A DNA stretch of 64,000 nucleotides, from contig NC_037258.1 of assembly GCF_000002425.4 (NCBI RefSeq), positions 124,001-188,000 of the forward strand. Reading direction: 5' to 3'. A model generated the notes under the pieces. The model searched no databases and had not been told where the DNA came from. It worked only from the letters and a program-made list of their open reading frames with translations. The position numbers and the translations under genes are program-made. Source of the DNA: Physcomitrium patens. Taxonomy: Eukaryota > Streptophyta > Bryopsida > Funariales > Funariaceae. Positions 59,171-64,000 of this stretch are shown in pieces. Within the stretch, counting starts at the first letter, position 1. The number at the start of each line of letters is the position of its first letter.

Positions 59171-62100
59171 TTTATTCCCTTCTAGAGACGAATTCTACAA
59201 GAAGCGGTCTTCATATGTTAAAAAAATCTAAGATGTGGCAAATTATATTTGTCACATACTTTGATTTTTATTCTCTTTGAAGATGATTGATAGGCCCTCT
59301 TAACCATCAATAGTGCCTTATAGCAAGGCAAAAAGACCACCTTGTTATTTGGCCATTATTGAGGCCTTTATAACTTTTTTCAAATAAAATATTTGAAACA
59401 TTGTCAAGAATTGTTCCTACATCTAATAACATCACCAAACATGGAGAGTCTCTTCTAAAGTTGTGATACCAAACACGTTATATTTTTCCATTTATTCAAA
59501 GAAAGACATATCATTCTTTAAGAGCTTCATCTCAATTTTGTCATTTTGAAGGTTGTAACAATTACAATGTTTTGTTTGGTAAGTATGTAAATAAAAGCTC
59601 TTAAGTTGAATCTAATGGTTGTTGTTTTTCCATCTTTTTAACTATAAAAAAGCTACAAAGAATGATAGAAAGTAGAATGTTATTTTTTTTTTATTTTTTT
59701 TCTTTTATAGCAAAGATTTTCTATTCCTCATCTTAATTTTGATGGATGTTGTTGATAAAAAGCTTCAACTCTCTTTGCTGCATTTACAAGATTTTTTAAT
59801 GGCTTCCATGTGTGTTCACTAATATCATATCTACGTCAATGAATAAGATATTCCAACTTATTTTGGTGCCACCTTGAATCTAAGTCTTCTTCCACTTCAA
59901 ACTCTTGATTATTATCTACTTCTATAGTAAGAATAGACATTTGTCTTCTTCCCAAGATATTCAATGTCTTATAGGGCTCAAAAAAGGACATATAAAATAT
60001 ATGGTGGATCTTCATAGACTCTGATAGATATAATTAATAAGCAACTTGATTGACTTATTTACAAATAGAAAAAGGTCCTAGTCTATGATAGTTCAAGTTA
60101 TTACAAAGACAAGTAGACTTGATATTGTGACCAAGTAATCATATCTTATCACCCACATTGAATTGTAGTTGTTCCTTGGTATAGGCATCTGTATTCATCT
60201 TTTGTCACTTTTGGACTTTCTTTAATTGTATCTTTATTATTGCATGTAGCTCTGGCAAATAATTTGCTAAATCTTTTGTGGCAGGATTATCAACTTTTAA
60301 AAAGTCAAAAATATTAAGTCATAGATGATAACCATAATTGGCAAAAAAAAATACTTGTTAAATAGAAGAATGTATAAAATTATTGTACGTAAATTCTAAT
60401 AATGGCAAAAGAGTTGTTCAATCATTTTGATAATAATTAATGGTACACTTCAAATATTACTCCAAAACTTGATTCACTCATTTTTTTTGCCTATCAGTTT
60501 GAAGATGAAAAATCAAAGAGAGCTTTATATCCACCTTTAGAATCTTAAATAGGATTTTCTAAAATCTTGATATAAATTGAGTCCTCCTATTTGATATAAT
60601 ATTCTTTGGTAATCCATGATAGTGATAGATATTGTCAATAAAAAGCTTAGCTATTTTTTCAACTAAAATAGATTTTATACATGGTATAAAATGTGCCATT
60701 TTGGTGAAGCAATCTACAATTATAAATATAGAGTCATATGAATTTGAATTTAGAAGATGTATCATAAAATCTATAGAAATAGAAGACCATGGTTGTTTAG
60801 ATATAGGCAATGGTTGGAGTAGTTCATAGGATCGATGATGAAGAGTTTTTGATCTTGAACAAATATCAAATGACTGAACAAAATCTTTTATCATCTTTCA
60901 CATTTGCGGCCACCAAAAATCTTTGGATATAAGCTTTAAAATCTTGTTTTATCCAAAATATCCTATTGCTGAAAAATTGTGACATGCTTGAAAAATATGT
61001 AAACGTGTTTCTCTTTCTAGAACATATAGGCATCATTTGAAATAGGATAGGTTGTTCTTGAACTCTAACTTTGAAACATCATAAGACTCAGAAGAAAGAT
61101 TCTTGATATCATGAATAAGAAGATCAGAGGACATACTTGATTGAATTTATTTGATAAAGGTGAAATCAATAGTCAATATTGATTTTATTGCTCGAAGATG
61201 AAAATGCTCTGGTTTCAAGACAATTGTTTTTTATTGATCAAAAGATACGTCTCTTTCTTTTGGTGCAAGATAAGAGTGTCTAGAAAGAGAATTTGATAAA
61301 TCTTGTTATTTTTCAAGTCAATATATGATCTTGAAATCAAATCTTGATAATGACATGCTCCAATAGACTTGGCAACTATTCAAAACATGTTCCAACTTGA
61401 AATACTCAAGGTTCTTATAATTTTTATATATTGTGATTGAACTTAAAGTATCTTTTAAATAATGATGCCATTCTTAAAATAAATCCATAATTATAAGAAT
61501 TTTTTTATCATAGATTTCATAATTAATATTGGTCGCTAAAAATTTTCTTAAATAAAAATCTATTATATGGAGTTTGTCATGTCTTCTCATTTGTAATAAT
61601 ACTACATCCAAGGCAAAGTCTAATGCATCTGTTTCTATGAAAAAAAAATGCCTTAGAAAAGTCGATGTAATATAAAATTGGTACAAAAGTAAATTCTTTC
61701 TTCAAAACAACAAACAATGCTTTGGCTTCTTTATTCCATTTAAGTTTGATTTTGCAAATCAAACATATAAGTGGAGCTATAACTTGAAAAAAGTTCTTGA
61801 TAAAGATTTGATAATAATTGATAAAGATCAAAAAGCATTGCACATTTCTTATTAGATGTATTCTTAGAATAGATTAAAATATTATCCAAATAACAGACGA
61901 CAAAATCATCAAGAAACTCTTAAAAGACATCATTCATTAAATGTTGAAAAGCAACTAGTGCATTCATGAGTCCAAAAGACATGACATTATATTCAAAATA
62001 TCCATACCTAGTTTAAAAAGTAGTCTTTCATTTATTTCCTTCTTTGATGCAGAGTAGATTATATGCTCTTTGTAGATCTATTTTTGTATAGATCTTTGCT

Positions 62101-64000
62101 TGATTTAGTTTATGAAGAAGTCCTTAAATTAAAGGTAGAGGATACTTATTCTTGATAGTGATCTTATTAAGTCTTTGATAATCTACACACATCTGCAGAG
62201 ATCTATCTTTTTTCTTCACAAATAAGATAGGAGTGTTAGTTGGAGATTTAGAATGATATATAAAGTTCTTAGCCAAATTCTCATCAATGTATTCTTTGAG
62301 TGCAACCAACTCATTTTGTGATAAGCTATAGATTGATCCAAATAGTAGTTGAGGTCCTTCTTAAATATTGATGGAAAAATCATAAAGATGATGTTTTGGA
62401 AGAATATTTGTATTCTTTTTTTAAAAAACGTCCTAGAAATCTTGATACTAGCTAGGAATACCACTTAATATCTTCTCACTATCAATAATAGGCATGGCAT
62501 ATATAGCAAATGATGGCCCTTCATTTGCGGCATGCATGAATACTCTTGCACCTATCAATAAGGTTTGGATGTACTAGACTCACCAATTTCTATTTTTATA
62601 GTAAGACCTTGGGCTAAATTATGGAAAAAATCAAAATTTTCAGAAATCCAATCTATCTAAGGATTATATCTTTCTAATCATGATAATCCTAAAATAATTA
62701 GATTAGAAGAAATTTTAATCATATTAAATATTACTAAACTATTGTGACTACTAGATGCTACTTCTACAAGAACAATTTCATGTATAACATCACTAGAAGA
62801 CAATGAACATCCTTCTATTACTTCTACATGCACAAGTTTGATTTTTTTAATTAAAGATATATCTCATTTATTGACAAAGTCTTCATTTATAAAACAGGTT
62901 GAGGATCTTGAATCCAACGAGGCTAAGACTTTGTGATTTTTGGTCCTAAATAAACTTCTATTATAAAATAAGATGAAGGATTTAAAGAAAAAATAAGACC
63001 TTTACTAGATGTTGTACATAATTCTAACTGCACAGTCCCTATTATAGTTAGAGCAACTTATTTTTGGACACATTTTCTTTGAACAATATTGAGCAGTATG
63101 TTTAGCTTTTCTATAATATAAGCATAAGCCTTCTTGATGTTATCAACTTTTTTCTTGCTCTGTGAGGAATTTAAAATATATTGTATAAATTTGCATTAGT
63201 TCTGGCTTTGATAAATAAGTTTCTAAAAACTTAGGATTTGCCATAATTATTTGATTTATTCCTCTTCAGCCATATCTTTATTCTTGATATCTTTATAATA
63301 ATTAATTATCACATGCAATGGCTTGAGCAATAAATTGTTTCAAAGATTCTATCTTTGGTATTGTCAATAATAATTATCTATCTTTGACATTATCTTTCAA
63401 TTCATATCAAAATTGATTGATAAGGGCTTTGTCATTTCAATCTATATTGTAAGCAAGGTTTTAGAATTTAATAGCACATATGATAGCTAACAATGATCCT
63501 TACCATAAAGATAAAAGCTTGATCTCTGCTACTCTTTTTTAATCACTTTCTTTGAATGTGATCATAAATATTTCTAGTAATGAATACAAATCATAAAGGA
63601 GTTATAACTTTTTTTCTATTAAAAGTACAAACTAAGAGAGAGCACTTCCTCATAGAAGTGCACCTATAAATCTGACTTGACTAGATCCATTGAAGTATTG
63701 GAAAGAATGCAATCTTAGATAGAACTTAATTTGTTGTAAAAATCTTCAAAAATTTGACTTTGTTCCATCAAACTTCTCAGGCATACTAATAATTAATTCC
63801 ATCATACTTATAGAGGCAAAACTCTGTAAATTTAGTTGTGAAGTTAAACTACTTACTTCCTTTAATTACATAACTTCTTATCGCGGACTTTGAACTTCTT
63901 CCATAAGCGTAGGCATAGTACCTCTATAATTAACGTTAGAATTATATGAGATTTTTACTCTTAGAATGTTGACAAGTTCAAGAAGATCTGCAATAATTGT
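58625..64000 (-). mobile_element. Chromovirus I, minus strand, runs off the right edge
   Basis: Left to right: 3' LTR 58625-59170, polypurine tract (minus AGAAGGGAATAAA), 3' untranslated part to about 59750, chromodomain about 59.76-59.95 kb, integrase about 60.0-61.2 kb (60559-60894 reads QSFDICSRSKTLHHRSYELL and later the DFMIHLL and NRRTQFISRF core pieces), RNase H about 61.35-61.8 kb, reverse transcriptase about 61.85-62.4 kb (62124-62309 includes [20 protein letters not shown]), protease about 62.6-62.95 kb, and gag from about 63.0 kb to the window end. Better kept than F and H but broken. The 5' LTR is outside the window. Confidence 0.85.

Noticed and set aside
1-64000. CRISPR arrays, rRNA or tRNA genes, bacterial-type operons
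   Set aside because: No regularly spaced identical repeats, no tRNA or rRNA signature. The gene structure is clearly nuclear plant.

Overview
The window looks like nuclear DNA of a land plant, most likely a bryophyte (moss type). This rests on intron-bearing plant genes with short GT-AG introns (about 95-300 bp), a plant-type 2-on-2 hemoglobin, and chromodomain-bearing Ty3/gypsy elements. The species is not decided by the sequence. Composition is strongly two-phased. A GC-richer gene island (about 21.0-39.2 kb, itself broken by AT-rich stretches) lies between long, very AT-rich blocks made mostly of decayed LTR retrotransposons.

Layout. 1-17.7 kb is a deep nest of LTR elements. A gag/LTR fragment (D, right part at 16.37-17.7 kb) is interrupted by a minus-strand chromovirus (A, 1-3426 plus 15843-16368). 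A's LTR is split by a different, tRNA-primed minus-strand gypsy element (B, 3427-15837). B's LTR is split by a plus-strand chromovirus (C, 3919-10134). C holds a solo LTR (5726-6220) full of heat-shock-element-like motifs. Target-site duplications mark the B, C and solo-LTR insertions. 17.7-21.0 kb is AT-rich with no gene. 22291-24575 (+) is a four-exon GH3 beta-glucan exohydrolase gene. 27299-28440 (-) is a four-exon truncated (2-on-2) hemoglobin gene that no single long ORF reveals. 29849-31915 is a short chromovirus derivative (E) with a 5-bp target duplication and an inverted inner segment. 32.5-32.9 kb is a degenerate minisatellite. 33543-35967 (-) is an eight-exon EMB8/YheT-type alpha/beta hydrolase gene. 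37018-38120 (-) holds the confident exons of a START/polyketide-cyclase-fold gene. From 39.5 kb on the window is retroelement again: F (39502-50762, minus) carrying G (42550-48066, plus); an AT-rich stretch with a decayed PIF/Harbinger-like transposase (52.2-53.2 kb); H (about 54.3-57.57 kb, minus); a coding-like unknown tract (57.8-58.4 kb); and I (58625 to beyond the right edge, minus).

The four host genes are unrelated in function (cell-wall glucan turnover, heme/oxygen chemistry, lipid-type hydrolase, lipid-binding fold) and do not form an operon or cluster. GH3 and the hemoglobin gene converge; the other two follow on the minus strand.

Most notable points: (1) the chromovirus family seems to use self-priming of reverse transcription (Tf1/sushi type) rather than a tRNA, because an 11-nt site 2 nt inside the LTR is the exact complement of the inferred 5' end of the transcript, and the site is kept in four copies; (2) a TATA-bearing solo LTR carries eleven TTCTAGAA motifs; (3) element E has an inverted segment bounded by 25-bp perfect inverted repeats and 15-bp direct repeats.
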